A stretch of 64,000 nt of DNA from Dysgonomonadaceae bacterium zrk40 (GCA_016916535.1 CP070276.1:310001-374000), one strand, 5' to 3'; shown: positions 18,109 through 27,475, numbered from the stretch's first letter. Made by a program: numbers and translations. The notes: generated by a model from the sequence alone, not told the origin.

Positions 18109-19406
18109 TTGCGGTAGGCATTCTACCGGAACAGGCCGCCATAAGCTTTTCACTCCTTTCCGGTTACACGCTGAACGGAAAGCCGCTTCCTGCGGGAGAT
18201 TACCGGGTGGAAGCCGGTGCGGCGGGTGTCACCTTTCAGGGCGAACAATACCCTGAACTCACCTTCGAACCGGTGGAGATGCACCGTGAGAGCTTCGAGC
18301 TGAAGGAGGTGATCATCGGCCGCAACTTCCACTGGGAACGCAGGGAGAACCAGCGTTTTCAGGGAGCGTTGAAGTTCATCGCCGAAGAGAAGGGGATCAC
18401 CGCCATCAACATCGTCGCCCTGGAGGATTACCTCAAAAGCGTGATCTCCTCCGAGATGAGCGCCACCAGCTCTAAAGAGCTGCTCAAGGCACATGCCGTC
18501 ATCTCCCGCAGCTGGCTGCTGGCACAGATGGAGAAAAACAGAGTGATCGATGCGGGGTATCAAACCTCTTTTGTCACGCCGACAGAGATCATCCGCTGGT
18601 ACGACCGCGAAGAGCACGCCCGCTACGATGTCTGCGCCGACGACCATTGCCAGCGCTACCAGGGCATCACCCGGCAGACCACTGACCTGGTGAACAAGGT
18701 GATCGATGCGACACGCGGAGAGGTGATCACCTATCGCCATGCCATCTGCGACGCCCGCTTCTCGAAATGCTGCGGTGGCGTGATGGAGCGCTTTGAAAAT
18801 GTATGGGAACCGATTGTCCATCCCTACCTGCAGGGGATGGCCGATTGGACCGAAGACACTGCCTTCCCCGACCTCACACGGGAAGAGCAGGCCGACCAGT
18901 GGATTCGCTCCGCTCCCCCTGCCTACTGCAACACGCAGGATGCTGCGATACTGAGGCAGGTGCTCAACGACTACGACCGGGAGACAGCCGACTTCTACCG
19001 CTGGAAGGTGACCTACACACAGGAGGAGCTGTCGACCCTCATCCGGGAGCGCTCCGGCATCAACTATGGAGAGATCGTCGCCCTGGAACCGCTGGAGCGG
19101 GGCAGCTCGGGTCGGATCATCCGACTGAAGGTCATCGGCACGGAACGGGTGATGATCATCGGCAAGGAGCTGGAGATACGACGCACCCTCTCCCCCTCAC
19201 ACCTTTACAGCTCCGCCTTCGTGGTCGACGCGGAAGAGGAGAACGAGGAGGGGATTCCACAGCGGTTCATCCTCACCGGTGCCGGCTGGGGTCACGGCGT
19301 AGGACTCTGCCAGATTGGTGCGGCCATGATGGCGGCAGAGGGGCAGGACCACAAGGCAATCCTCCGCCACTATTTTCCACACACTACCATCGAAAAGAGA
19401 TACTAA
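18063..19406 (+). CDS. SpoIID/LytB domain protein
   Basis: The product is 447 residues. The SpoIID signature is seen in [14 protein letters not shown] followed by [16 protein letters not shown], then a cysteine pair in FSKCCGGV and the C-terminal [14 protein letters not shown] motif. SpoIID domains cut glycan strands that lack stem peptides. No signal peptide is seen at this start, although the family acts outside the membrane; the start could be wrong, or export may be non-standard. The 46-bp overlap with the glycosyltransferase suggests tight coupling. Confidence 0.85.
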   Translation: MGTTGTKEIERSEPLIAVGILPEQAAISFSLLSGYTLNGKPLPAGDYRVEAGAAGVTFQGEQYPELTFEPVEMHRESFELKEVIIGRNFHWERRENQRFQGALKFIAEEKGITAINIVALEDYLKSVISSEMSATSSKELLKAHAVISRSWLLAQMEKNRVIDAGYQTSFVTPTEIIRWYDREEHARYDVCADDHCQRYQGITRQTTDLVNKVIDATRGEVITYRHAICDARFSKCCGGVMERFENVWEPIVHPYLQGMADWTEDTAFPDLTREEQADQWIRSAPPAYCNTQDAAILRQVLNDYDRETADFYRWKVTYTQEELSTLIRERSGINYGEIVALEPLERGSSGRIIRLKVIGTERVMIIGKELEIRRTLSPSHLYSSAFVVDAEEENEEGIPQRFILTGAGWGHGVGLCQIGAAMMAAEGQDHKAILRHYFPHTTIEKRY

Positions 19407-19419
19407 ACAACCCAACAGG

Positions 19420-20727
19420 ATGAAGAAAACAACGCGCTCTCCCTGGAGCTGGATTCCCACCCTCTACTTTGCCGAAGGTCTCCCCTACGTAGCGGTGATG
19501 ACCGTCTCGGTGATCATGTACAAACGGTTTGGGCTCTCCAACAGCGATATCGCCCTCTATACCAGCTGGCTCTACCTACCCTGGGTGATCAAGCCCTTCT
19601 GGAGCCCCTTCGTCGATATCCTCAAAACAAAACGGTGGTGGATCGTCTCGATGCAGCTGCTGATTGGTGCGGGACTGGCCGGCATCGCCTTCACCCTGCC
19701 CACCCCCTTCTACCTGCAGGCATCGCTCGCCTTCTTCTGGCTGATGGCCTTCAGCTCCGCCACACACGACATCGCCGCCGACGGCTTCTACATGCTGGCA
19801 CTCGACGAGTCGCAGCAATCCTTCTTCGTGGGCATCCGCAGCACCTTCTACCGCCTGGCAATGATTTCCGGTCAGGGACTGCTGATCATCCTGGCGGGAT
19901 TCCTCGAAAAATCGACAGGGCAAATCCCGCTCGCGTGGAGCATCACCTTCTTCGTGATGGCGGGGCTCTTCATCGCCTTTATGGTCTACCACCGCTTTCT
20001 CCTGCCCTACCCGGCGCAAGATAGCGGGAAAGCAGTGACCACCCCAAAGATGGTGCTGATCGAATTCGGAAAGACATTTAAATCATTCTTCACCAAGAAG
20101 GGTATCGGCCTGGCCATCGCATTCATCCTGCTCTACCGGCTGGCAGAAGCGATGCTGGTGAAGCTGGCATCACCCTTCCTGCTTGACAGTCGCGAGGTGG
20201 GAGGACTGGGACTGAGCACTTCCGAGGTGGGCATCACCTACGGCACGGTCGGTGTGATTGCCCTCACCCTGGGTGGCATCATCGGCGGCATCGTCGCCTC
20301 ACGCAACGGGCTGAAGTACTGGCTCTGGCCCATGGCACTGGCCATCACCCTGCCCAATGCAGCCTACCTCCTGCTGGCCACGTTTCAACCGGAGAACCTT
20401 CTCTGGGTGAATGTAGCCGTAGCGACCGAGCAGTTCGGTTATGGATTCGGATTCACCGCCTACATGCTTTACCTGATCTATTTCTCACAGGGTGAGCACA
20501 AGACAGCCCACTACTCCATCTGCACCGGCTTCATGGCCCTGGGGATGATGCTGCCCGGCATGGCGGCGGGTTGGATTCAGGAACAGATGGGCTATGAGCA
20601 ATTCTTCGTCCTGATCATGCTCCTAACGATCCCCACCCTGCTGTTGATACCCTTTATGAAAGTAGACAGCAATTTCGGGAAGAAGAAAGCTACTGTATCT
20701 GCCGGTGAGCAATCGTCAGAAGCCTGA
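19420..20727 (+). CDS. AmpG/MurT-like MFS muropeptide or MurNAc permease
   Basis: The product is 435 residues with about 12 hydrophobic segments. The N-terminus (SPWSWIPTLYFAEGLPYV) and the ATHDIAADGF motif are the signature of AmpG-type permeases, which bring cell-wall fragments across the inner membrane. In Tannerella forsythia a permease of this family (MurT) imports free MurNAc and is encoded with a MurK kinase and MurQ etherase; the same set follows here. It starts 14 nt after the SpoIID gene. The exact substrate (MurNAc or muropeptide) is open. Confidence 0.87.
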   Translation: MKKTTRSPWSWIPTLYFAEGLPYVAVMTVSVIMYKRFGLSNSDIALYTSWLYLPWVIKPFWSPFVDILKTKRWWIVSMQLLIGAGLAGIAFTLPTPFYLQASLAFFWLMAFSSATHDIAADGFYMLALDESQQSFFVGIRSTFYRLAMISGQGLLIILAGFLEKSTGQIPLAWSITFFVMAGLFIAFMVYHRFLLPYPAQDSGKAVTTPKMVLIEFGKTFKSFFTKKGIGLAIAFILLYRLAEAMLVKLASPFLLDSREVGGLGLSTSEVGITYGTVGVIALTLGGIIGGIVASRNGLKYWLWPMALAITLPNAAYLLLATFQPENLLWVNVAVATEQFGYGFGFTAYMLYLIYFSQGEHKTAHYSICTGFMALGMMLPGMAAGWIQEQMGYEQFFVLIMLLTIPTLLLIPFMKVDSNFGKKKATVSAGEQSSEA

Positions 20728-20765
20728 ACCAACAACGGGTAAAAAAGAGATTTTACATTTGTCGA

Positions 20766-21953
20766 ATGATAAGCAAAAAGATGAAACAATCCCTGACAAC
20801 TACACAATCGTCCCGGCTCCTCTCGCTGGACATCCTGCGCGGCATCACCATTGCCGGCATGATCATGGTCAACAATGCCGGCTCAGGTCAATATGTCTAC
20901 GAACCACTGCGCCATGCACACTGGCACGGGCTCACACCCACCGACCTGGTCTTCCCCTTCTTCATGTTCATCATGGGGGTCTCCACCTACCTCTCGCTGC
21001 GCAAGTTCAATTTCGAACCCTCCAGAAATGCATTGTGGAAAATTGCACGACGCACCCTCCTCATCTTCGGGATCGGGGTGGCCTTGGGATGGTTCGGTCA
21101 ACTGATGTGGGGAGTGGCTTCGGGGGAGTCGCTGGCCGTGGCAGCAACTCACTTTGAGACCCTCCGCATCCTGGGGGTGCTGCAACGACTGGCACTGGCA
21201 TATGGTCTTGCAGCATTCACAGTCCTTCTGGTGAAGGGAAGGTTTTTGCCCTGGCTGATCGGCATCCTGTTGTTTGGGTACTACCTGATTCTTCTCCTTG
21301 GAAATGGGTTTGAGATGTCGGAGGAGAATGTGATTGCGGTGGTGGACAGGGCACTCTGGGGTACAGCACACATGTACAAGGACACCACACCGGAGGGGGT
21401 GCGCATTGCCCTCGATCCGGAAGGGTTGCTCAGTACACTCCCCTCCATCGCCCACGTGCTGATCGGCTTCCTCTTCGGCAAGCTGATTGCGGAGAACAGA
21501 GACAACCACAAGCGGGTGGAGAAGCTGCTGATCTGGGGAACGCTCCTCGCCTTTTCCGGCCTGTTGCTGCAGTACGGATGCCCCATCAACAAGAAGATAT
21601 GGAGCCCCACTTTCGTGCTCACCACCACCGGTTTTGCAGCACAGCTGCTCGGGCTGTTGATCTGGATTATCGACATCCACAAGAAAAAGCGATGGAGCCG
21701 TTTCTTTCACGCTTTCGGTGTGAACCCGCTGATCATCTATCTCTTCGCGGGGGTGATGGCCAGTCTGGTCTCCAACATCCGGTTTGGGTGGCAGGGAGAG
21801 ACCATCTCTGTTAAAGAGTTCGCCTATCAGGTGATTTTGCGCCCATGGGCAGGCGACTATTTTGGGTCGCTGCTCTACGCCTTGCTGTTCATCAGCCTCT
21901 GCTGGCTGTTTGGATATAAGCTGCACAAAAAAAAGATTTACATCAAACTATAA
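20766..21953 (+). CDS. NagX-like / heparan-alpha-glucosaminide N-acetyltransferase family membrane protein
   Basis: The product is 395 residues with about 10 membrane segments. The opening SLDILRGITIAGMIMVNN and HWHGLTPTDLVFPFFMFIMG are the hallmarks of the DUF5009/HGSNAT-like family. The His and acidic residues in these loops correspond to the active region of HGSNAT, which acetylates terminal glucosamine using cytosolic acetyl-CoA. In this cluster it might acetylate amino sugars at the inner membrane. A TACATTTG box ends at 20761, so the true start may be the second ATG at 20781. Confidence 0.8.
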   Translation: MISKKMKQSLTTTQSSRLLSLDILRGITIAGMIMVNNAGSGQYVYEPLRHAHWHGLTPTDLVFPFFMFIMGVSTYLSLRKFNFEPSRNALWKIARRTLLIFGIGVALGWFGQLMWGVASGESLAVAATHFETLRILGVLQRLALAYGLAAFTVLLVKGRFLPWLIGILLFGYYLILLLGNGFEMSEENVIAVVDRALWGTAHMYKDTTPEGVRIALDPEGLLSTLPSIAHVLIGFLFGKLIAENRDNHKRVEKLLIWGTLLAFSGLLLQYGCPINKKIWSPTFVLTTTGFAAQLLGLLIWIIDIHKKKRWSRFFHAFGVNPLIIYLFAGVMASLVSNIRFGWQGETISVKEFAYQVILRPWAGDYFGSLLYALLFISLCWLFGYKLHKKKIYIKL

Positions 21954-21985
21954 GGGGCGGCTGGTGGTTAATAGAACAACAACAC

Positions 21986-22846
21986 ATGAGATTGATGAAT
22001 AAACCTTCAGCGAGAAACATATTGATTGCCGACAGCGGAGCGACCAAGACCGACTGGTGCCTGGCACGTGGCGGAGAGATCCTGCAGCGCTTCTCCGGGA
22101 ACGGGATCAGTCCCGTTTACCAGTCGCAAGAGGAGATAGCGGTGGAGATCAGGGAGCAGGTACGGCCACGTCTGAAGGATCATAAGATCCATTTGATACA
22201 CTTTTATGGCAGCGGTTGCATTCCGGGGAAAACGGTGCTCGTCGAGAACGCGCTCCAGCACTCATTTCCAATAGGATCAATCCATGTCTACAGCGATCTG
22301 ATCGCAGCCGCACACAGCCTTTGCAACCATGAGGCGGGCATCGCCTGCATCCTGGGCACCGGCAGCAACTCCTGCCAATGGAACGGCAGTGAGATCACCG
22401 CTCAGGTATCACCCCTCGGTTTCATCCTGGGTGACGAGGGTAGCGGTGCCGCCCTGGGCAGGCAGCTGGTGGGTGACGCACTCAAGAACCAGCTCACTCC
22501 GGGATTGAGGGAAAAGCTGCTGGAGGAGCAGCAGCTCACACCTTCCCTGATCATTGACAAGGTCTACCGCCAACCCTTTCCAAGTCGTTTCCTTGCCGGA
22601 TTGGCACCTTTCCTGCTTAACAATATTGCCGACGAGAGCATCCGAAGGATTGTGAACCGCAGCTTTACCGATTTCTTCGAACGCAATGTAATGCAGTATG
22701 ATTACCGGAATCATAAAGTTCATTTCGTCGGTTCCGTTGCCTGGCATTTTGCCGGAATCCTGCGAGAGGTTGCCACATCCAAAGGAATTGCGATTGGCAG
22801 GATTGAGCAATCGCCCATGCCCGGGTTGATCGATTATTACAAATGA
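21986..22846 (+). CDS. BadF/BadG-type amino-sugar kinase (MurK-like)
   Basis: The product is 286 residues. ASKHA ATPase motifs are clear: phosphate-1 ADSGATKTDW near the N-terminus, phosphate-2 GTGSNSCQW at about residues 117-125, and GFILGDEGSGAALGRQLV. The family phosphorylates N-acetylglucosamine or N-acetylmuramic acid. With murQ 34 nt downstream and an AmpG-type permease upstream, MurNAc kinase (MurK) activity is the best inference. A second ATG at 21995 is an alternative start. Confidence 0.85.
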   Translation: MRLMNKPSARNILIADSGATKTDWCLARGGEILQRFSGNGISPVYQSQEEIAVEIREQVRPRLKDHKIHLIHFYGSGCIPGKTVLVENALQHSFPIGSIHVYSDLIAAAHSLCNHEAGIACILGTGSNSCQWNGSEITAQVSPLGFILGDEGSGAALGRQLVGDALKNQLTPGLREKLLEEQQLTPSLIIDKVYRQPFPSRFLAGLAPFLLNNIADESIRRIVNRSFTDFFERNVMQYDYRNHKVHFVGSVAWHFAGILREVATSKGIAIGRIEQSPMPGLIDYYK

Positions 22847-22880
22847 CTCCAAGTAACCACATCCCAAATAGAACAACGAC

Positions 22881-23699
22881 ATGACACACATCAGCATTAC
22901 CGAGCAGGAATCAAACCACAACCACCTGGAGAAAAAATCGGTGCATGAGATACTCACCGGAATCAACAGGGAGGATCAGACGGTAGCACTGGCGGTAGAG
23001 AAGACGATCCCTGATATTGAACGTCTGGTCACAGGCATCGTGGAACGGATGCGCCGCGGCGGTCGCCTCTTTTACCTGGGTGCCGGCACCAGCGGGCGAC
23101 TGGGGGTGCTCGACGCCTCGGAGATACCTCCCACTTTCGGCATGCCGGGCAGTTACGTGATCGGCCTGATTGCAGGAGGAGACGAAGCCCTTCGGAACGC
23201 GGTAGAAGATGCTGAAGATGACTTTGACAAGGGATGGGAGGATCTGATGGAGCATAAGATCGGCAGGGATGATGTGTTGGTGGGCATCGCTGCTTCCGGC
23301 ACCACTCCCTATGTGATCGGTGCGCTGCGACGTGCCCGCGAGAAAGGGATCCTCACCGCCGCCATCAGCTGCAATCCCGGATCGCCGGTGGCAGCAGAGG
23401 CAGAGATCAAGATTGAACCGGTGGTGGGACCTGAGTATGTGACCGGCAGCACCCGCATGAAATCGGGGACGGCACAGAAGATGGTGCTGAACATGATCAC
23501 CACCGCCACCATGATCAGGCTGGGCAGGGTGAAGGACAACCGGATGGTCAACATGCAGCTTACCAACCAGAAGCTGGTGGACAGGGGTACCCGCATGATC
23601 GTCGATGAGCTATCGCTGAACTACGAACAGGCGAAGAACCTCTTGCTGCTGCACGGTTCTGTGAGAAAAGCGATTGAGCAATACAAAAACGGAGCGTAA
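22881..23699 (+). CDS. murQ: N-acetylmuramic acid 6-phosphate etherase MurQ
   Basis: The product is 272 residues, slightly shorter than the E. coli enzyme. The SIS-domain substrate site is seen as YLGAGTSGRLGVLDASE, with a second loop GIAASGTTPYVIGAL and the C-terminal GSTRMKSGTAQK. MurQ removes the D-lactyl ether from MurNAc-6-P to give GlcNAc-6-P and D-lactate. It follows the MurK-like kinase that would make its substrate. Confidence 0.95.
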   Translation: MTHISITEQESNHNHLEKKSVHEILTGINREDQTVALAVEKTIPDIERLVTGIVERMRRGGRLFYLGAGTSGRLGVLDASEIPPTFGMPGSYVIGLIAGGDEALRNAVEDAEDDFDKGWEDLMEHKIGRDDVLVGIAASGTTPYVIGALRRAREKGILTAAISCNPGSPVAAEAEIKIEPVVGPEYVTGSTRMKSGTAQKMVLNMITTATMIRLGRVKDNRMVNMQLTNQKLVDRGTRMIVDELSLNYEQAKNLLLLHGSVRKAIEQYKNGA

Positions 23700-23709
23700 A
23701 CAATCACAT

Positions 23710-24051
23710 ATGGCAATCATCATACATACTTATCATCCTGATCTGTTGCTAGACAAGATTTACGAGGCGATAGATGGGAAGAAAGCAGACAAATGGAGCC
23801 GCACCAACGACGGACGGCTGACCTATGGAGCGCTCTTGTGGAGAAACGAAGCCTTTTTCAAGCCCGAGATATGGGTAGATGAAAACGAACTGCGATTTGG
23901 ACTGATCAAGCGTAAAGACCGGAGGCATATCACCACGAAACTTTACACCACCTTTCATGCAAAACTGATTGAGACGCTGCTCAGCCATTTCGACAGTTAT
24001 TTCAGGAGTATCACGGCCACCGCCGCAAGAGCTGAACCGGATCAGTTCTGA
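23710..24051 (+). CDS. Small conserved hypothetical protein
   Basis: The product is 113 residues, starting MAIIIHTYHPDLL. I chose the ATG at 23710 over an upstream start that would overlap murQ. It has no signal or membrane segment. The composition is rich in Lys, Arg and aromatic residues, with a compact alpha/beta look. It follows murQ by 10 nt, so it is probably co-transcribed with the recycling cluster. I do not recognise a family. Confidence 0.6.
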   Translation: MAIIIHTYHPDLLLDKIYEAIDGKKADKWSRTNDGRLTYGALLWRNEAFFKPEIWVDENELRFGLIKRKDRRHITTKLYTTFHAKLIETLLSHFDSYFRSITATAARAEPDQF

Positions 24052-24093
24052 TCCTTTCATTTCAGGAGCAATCAATAACAAGTATCAAATTCA

Positions 24094-24318
24094 ATAAAAG
24101 CATTTACCACTCTATTATTGCTCATTCTGTTTATACAGACCTCCTACCCACAGGATGAAGCATACATAACCCTCAGGGATATTCCCTATTACAAAGGCAG
24201 TGAGAAACAAATGGATGAGTACATCCGGTAGCGCTGCCAGCCGGACATCACCTACCCGAAAGAAAAAACAGGATTTGCAACGGTGGTCTGGTTCCACGGT
24301 GGCGGACCCGTTTTTTTA
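24094..24318 (+). pseudogene. Decayed 5' fragment of an alpha/beta-hydrolase (esterase) gene
   Basis: Reading codons from ATA 24094 gives a signal peptide (KAFTTLLLLILFIQTSYPQ), then DIPYYKGSEKQMDEYIR, a TAG stop at 24229, and in the same frame PDITYPKEKTGFATVVWFHGGG. The HGGG oxyanion motif after VVWFH is typical of carboxylesterase-type hydrolases. Three defects are seen: the start codon is ATA, there is an in-frame stop, and similarity ends right after HGGG, with the catalytic Ser/Asp/His region missing. The promoter of the next gene lies just beyond. Confidence 0.75.
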
Positions 24319-24334
24319 TCCCGGCAAGAATGGC

Positions 24335-24342
24335 TACCTTTG
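24335..24342 (+). promoter_or_regulatory. -7 box before the FemAB-like gene
   Basis: TACCTTTG fits TAnnTTTG and lies 21 nt before the ATG at 24364. No clear -33 box is seen; the region upstream is T-rich and belongs to the esterase remnant. Confidence 0.5.
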
Positions 24343-24363
24343 CAGGTTTAAACTGTTATTGGT

Positions 24364-25488
24364 ATGTTATCGAACATTCGTCCCAAAGAGACCGATGAGC
24401 TATACGCCACCCCCATCTTACAACAAACTGCCTTCTGGTCCGAAGTGAAAGCCTCACTGGGAGCAGAGACCATGGCTGTCAACTTCGCAGCCCAGAGCGA
24501 GGGACTGTATGGAGCAGCCGATGAAAAGCAGCTGATTCACTCCGATCTGCTGATCATCCTGCGACAAATTGACCGTGATCATTCAGTAGCCTATGTCCCT
24601 TACGGTCCCGAGCTGGAACCTGCCGACGAGTTTCAGGGCATCTTCCTGGAAGAGCTCTCGGAGTCGCTACGTTCTCAACTCCCCCACAACTGCATTCTGA
24701 TTCGTTACGATCTTTGCTGGGAGTCCTACTGGGCCAAAGAAAATGATCATTTCGATGAAAACGGTCTCTGGAGAGGTGAACCGGAACAAACCGCCCAGGA
24801 GTTCCGCTTCAACTACAACACGCAGCAGTGGAACTTCCGCAAAGCTGCAACCAACATCCTCCCCGCCCACACCATCTTCCTGGATCTGACAGCTGAAAGG
24901 GAGATCCTGTTGAAGAAGATGAAGCCGAAGACACGCTACAACATCGGACTGGCGCGTCGCAGGGGGGTAACGGTGCGGACCATGGGACAGGAAGGAATGG
25001 ATATTTGGTATGAGCTCTACCGTGAGACCGCTGAACGAAACCATCTGCTGATCAACGAAAAGAAATATTTCGAGGCGGTGCTCACTGCACGGGCCGACGA
25101 CAGCCGCTCTCCGGCCGACGTGCGGCTTCTTGTCGCCGAGAAGGATGAGAAGCCACTGGCAGCCATGTTCCTGGTGATCACCCGGAACCGGGGCTCCTAT
25201 CTCTATGGAGCCTCCTCCTCTGCTGAGCGCAACCTGATGGCCCCCTATGCACTACAGTGGGAGGCCATCTGCCAGTCGCAGGAGGCGGGCTGCACCGAGT
25301 ATGACATGTTCGGCATCTCACCCAACCCTGACCCTCATCACCCGATGTATGGGCTCTACAAGTTCAAGTCGGGCTTCGGCGGCGACATCCACCACAGCCT
25401 CGGCTGTTGGGACTACCCGCTTGACGAGGAGATCTACACCCTCTTCCGCGCCTCAGAGCTGCACAGTCAGGGATATCACCTGGTCTGA
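24364..25488 (+). CDS. FemAB/GNAT-type peptidyltransferase-like protein
   Basis: The product is 374 residues. The central region LKKMKPKTRYNIGLARRRGV followed by a GNAT-like second half (RLLVAEKDEKPLAAMFLVI, then YDMFGIS) matches the FemAB family, which uses aminoacyl-tRNA to add amino acids to lipid II side chains, or related enzymes of unknown acceptor. It is soluble. It sits downstream of the cell-wall recycling cluster but with its own promoter. Acceptor and donor cannot be deduced. Confidence 0.8.
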   Translation: MLSNIRPKETDELYATPILQQTAFWSEVKASLGAETMAVNFAAQSEGLYGAADEKQLIHSDLLIILRQIDRDHSVAYVPYGPELEPADEFQGIFLEELSESLRSQLPHNCILIRYDLCWESYWAKENDHFDENGLWRGEPEQTAQEFRFNYNTQQWNFRKAATNILPAHTIFLDLTAEREILLKKMKPKTRYNIGLARRRGVTVRTMGQEGMDIWYELYRETAERNHLLINEKKYFEAVLTARADDSRSPADVRLLVAEKDEKPLAAMFLVITRNRGSYLYGASSSAERNLMAPYALQWEAICQSQEAGCTEYDMFGISPNPDPHHPMYGLYKFKSGFGGDIHHSLGCWDYPLDEEIYTLFRASELHSQGYHLV

Positions 25489-25618
25489 CAAGAAAAGTTA
25501 AACTAAAAACCTTTTTTTCCTACAGCTGTTTCATCTTGTCAAAACCACCATAATCTGTATGTGCAGGTTATTTTTTTCGCATCGGGCAACAGAGCCCGTG
25601 ATATAAACGGCCCCAACA

Positions 25619-26245
25619 ATGAACATCATAGAACCACTGCAGTGGCGCTACGCCACCAAACGAATGACCGGCGGGAAGATTCCGGAGAAGGAACTTGAAT
25701 CGATACTGGAGGCAATCCGTCTGGCCCCCTCCGCCTATGGCTTGCAGCCCTACCGGGTGATTGTTACCGAAAACAGGGAACTGATAGAGCAGATATATGA
25801 GCAATCCTGCCCTCAGGTAGTGCTGCAGCAATGCTCACACCTACTGATCTTCAAGGCGAAGAAAAGACTCGATGAAGTCTATGTGGAAGGATTCCTGGAG
25901 GAGTTCAGGAGCGTCAGAAATGCCACCGACACCCATATCGACAGTTATCGGGAAAAGATACACCGCGTGATCAATGATCCGGCGATCAACACCTTCAGCT
26001 GGACCACCCACCAGACCTACCTGGCCCTGGGGTACGCCACCTATGCGGCGGCACAGCTGGGCATCGATGCCACTCCCATTGAGGGATTCAACCCGAAAGC
26101 ACTCAACCGGCTGCTCGCGCTCAACGAGGAGGAGGAGGAAACGGTGCTGATGCTCGCCCTCGGCTACCGTGATGCCGGAGAGGACAGGCTTGCACATCAG
26201 CCCAAAGTAAGAAAACCGCTCCACAAACTTGTAGAGCGGTTGTAA
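25619..26245 (+). CDS. Nitroreductase family NAD(P)H-dependent oxidoreductase
   Basis: The product is 208 residues. The nitroreductase FMN-site pattern is visible: RYATKRMTGGKIPEKEL, then RLAPSAYGLQPYRVIV, and near the C-terminus a segment LGYRDAGEDRLAHQPKVRKP typical of NfsB-like enzymes. These use FMN and NAD(P)H to reduce nitro compounds, quinones or pterins; the physiological substrate is unknown. The 130-bp gap before it holds a GGGC/GCCC hairpin at about 25584-25597 and no clear -7 box. Confidence 0.88.
   Translation: MNIIEPLQWRYATKRMTGGKIPEKELESILEAIRLAPSAYGLQPYRVIVTENRELIEQIYEQSCPQVVLQQCSHLLIFKAKKRLDEVYVEGFLEEFRSVRNATDTHIDSYREKIHRVINDPAINTFSWTTHQTYLALGYATYAAAQLGIDATPIEGFNPKALNRLLALNEEEEETVLMLALGYRDAGEDRLAHQPKVRKPLHKLVERL
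26212..26241 (-). terminator. Possible terminator for the KASIII-like gene
   Basis: An 8-bp stem, AACCGCTC with GAGCGGTT (26214-26221 with 26234-26241), has further pairing inside the loop and is followed on the minus strand by TTTT. It lies inside the end of the convergent nitroreductase gene, so terminator function is uncertain. Confidence 0.4.
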
Positions 26246-26272
26246 AAAACCCTGTCTGTAAGGGCTTACTTA

Positions 26273-27355
26273 TTAGGGAATCCGGTAGACAATGCTGTTG
26301 ATGTTCATGCCTGCACCTACTGAGGCGAGGCTGATGATGTCTCCGCTTTTCAGGTCGTGACCATCCATCTCCTGACGGGTGAGCAGGTCGAGCAATGTGG
26401 GCACCGTGGCCACCGATGAATTGCCCAGCCAGGAGATGGTCATCGGCATGATGCTCTCCGGCACCTCTTTGATACCGTAGAGCTTGAACAAGCGCTGCAG
26501 GATGGCATCATCCATCTTGCCGTTGGCCTGGTGGAGCAACACCTTGCGGATATCGGTGATCTCTAGCCCCACTCTATCCAGACCCGCCTTGATCGTCTTC
26601 GGCACATTCTCCAGTGCGTACTGGTAGAGACGACGTCCCTGCATCTTCAGGTAATAATCTTTCTTCTTCGCCAGTTCGGGATTGTAGGAGTAGCCCATCT
26701 GAAGCATCTGCACGTAATCGAGGGCATCACTGCGTGAGTTGTGTCCCAGGATGCCGAGCGGTGTGTCGCTCTCACGACCCTCCATGATGGCAGCTCCGGC
26801 ACCATCGGCATAGATCATGCTGTCGCGGTCGTGCGGATCGGCTACACGCGACAGGATGTCGGCACCCACCACCAGCACCTTTTTCGCATCACCCGAGCGG
26901 ATGTAGTAGTCGGCCTGGATCACCGCCTGCACCCATCCGGGACAGCCGAAGAGGATGTCATAAGCCACCGCGGAGGGATTGACGATACCCAGTTTCTGCT
27001 TGAGCCGTGAGGCAAGCGAGGGAACCACGTCCATCCGCATGTTATCCGCCATCGTCTCGCCGAAGTTGTGGGCAAAGATGATGTAGTCAAGCTCCTCCTT
27101 CTCCACGCCGGCAGCTGCAATCGCACGTTGTGAAGCAATCAGGGCCAAATCGGAGGTCACCTCATGTTCCCCGGCATAACGCCGTTCAGAGATGGTGGTG
27201 ATCTCTTCAAACTTCTGAACGATTGCCTCGTTGGGAGTGTCGATCTTCTCACCGGATGATTCATAAAACTCGTTCTCAAGAAAAGCATCGTTCTTTACTT
27301 GTTTGGTCGGCACATAGCTGCCGGTACCGGTAAACACGCTGTAAATTTTGCTCAT
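26273..27355 (-). CDS. 3-oxoacyl-ACP synthase III (KASIII)-like ketoacyl synthase
   Basis: The product is 360 residues. The active-site Cys is in DILFGCPGW, the His in LLHQANGKM and the Asn in SWLGNSSVAT, giving the Cys-His-Asn triad of thiolase-fold condensing enzymes. It is longer than FabH (about 320) and diverges around the cysteine, so it may be a FabH paralogue with another acyl substrate, such as branched or secondary lipids. It is monocistronic. A TATCTTTG box (minus strand 27475-27468) suggests a leader of about 105 nt. Confidence 0.85.
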   Translation of the reverse strand: MSKIYSVFTGTGSYVPTKQVKNDAFLENEFYESSGEKIDTPNEAIVQKFEEITTISERRYAGEHEVTSDLALIASQRAIAAAGVEKEELDYIIFAHNFGETMADNMRMDVVPSLASRLKQKLGIVNPSAVAYDILFGCPGWVQAVIQADYYIRSGDAKKVLVVGADILSRVADPHDRDSMIYADGAGAAIMEGRESDTPLGILGHNSRSDALDYVQMLQMGYSYNPELAKKKDYYLKMQGRRLYQYALENVPKTIKAGLDRVGLEITDIRKVLLHQANGKMDDAILQRLFKLYGIKEVPESIMPMTISWLGNSSVATVPTLLDLLTRQEMDGHDLKSGDIISLASVGAGMNINSIVYRIP

Positions 27356-27467
27356 ATAAAGTAATTCGGTTGAAGTATGGATGTGGTCGTATCACTGATA
27401 CATACGGACTGACAACCATGCTTTTATCTAACAATCTTTAAATTCTGACAATGGGTGTTACCCCGTG

Positions 27468-27475
27468 CAAAGATA
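27468..27475 (-). promoter_or_regulatory. -7 box of the KASIII-like gene
   Basis: TATCTTTG on the minus strand matches the consensus. The implied leader of about 105 nt contains a 13-bp near-perfect palindrome GTATCACTGATAC (27389-27401), which could be an operator or hairpin. The remaining 93 bp up to the mscS-type stop codon show nothing. Confidence 0.5.

Noticed and set aside
20883-21926. 347-residue antisense frame over the NagX-like gene
   Set aside because: No domain signals, and it lies wholly inside a conserved membrane protein gene.
25580-25600. GGGC/GCCC hairpin before the nitroreductase gene
   Set aside because: It is too small and isolated to be called a riboswitch or operator, and no T-run follows.
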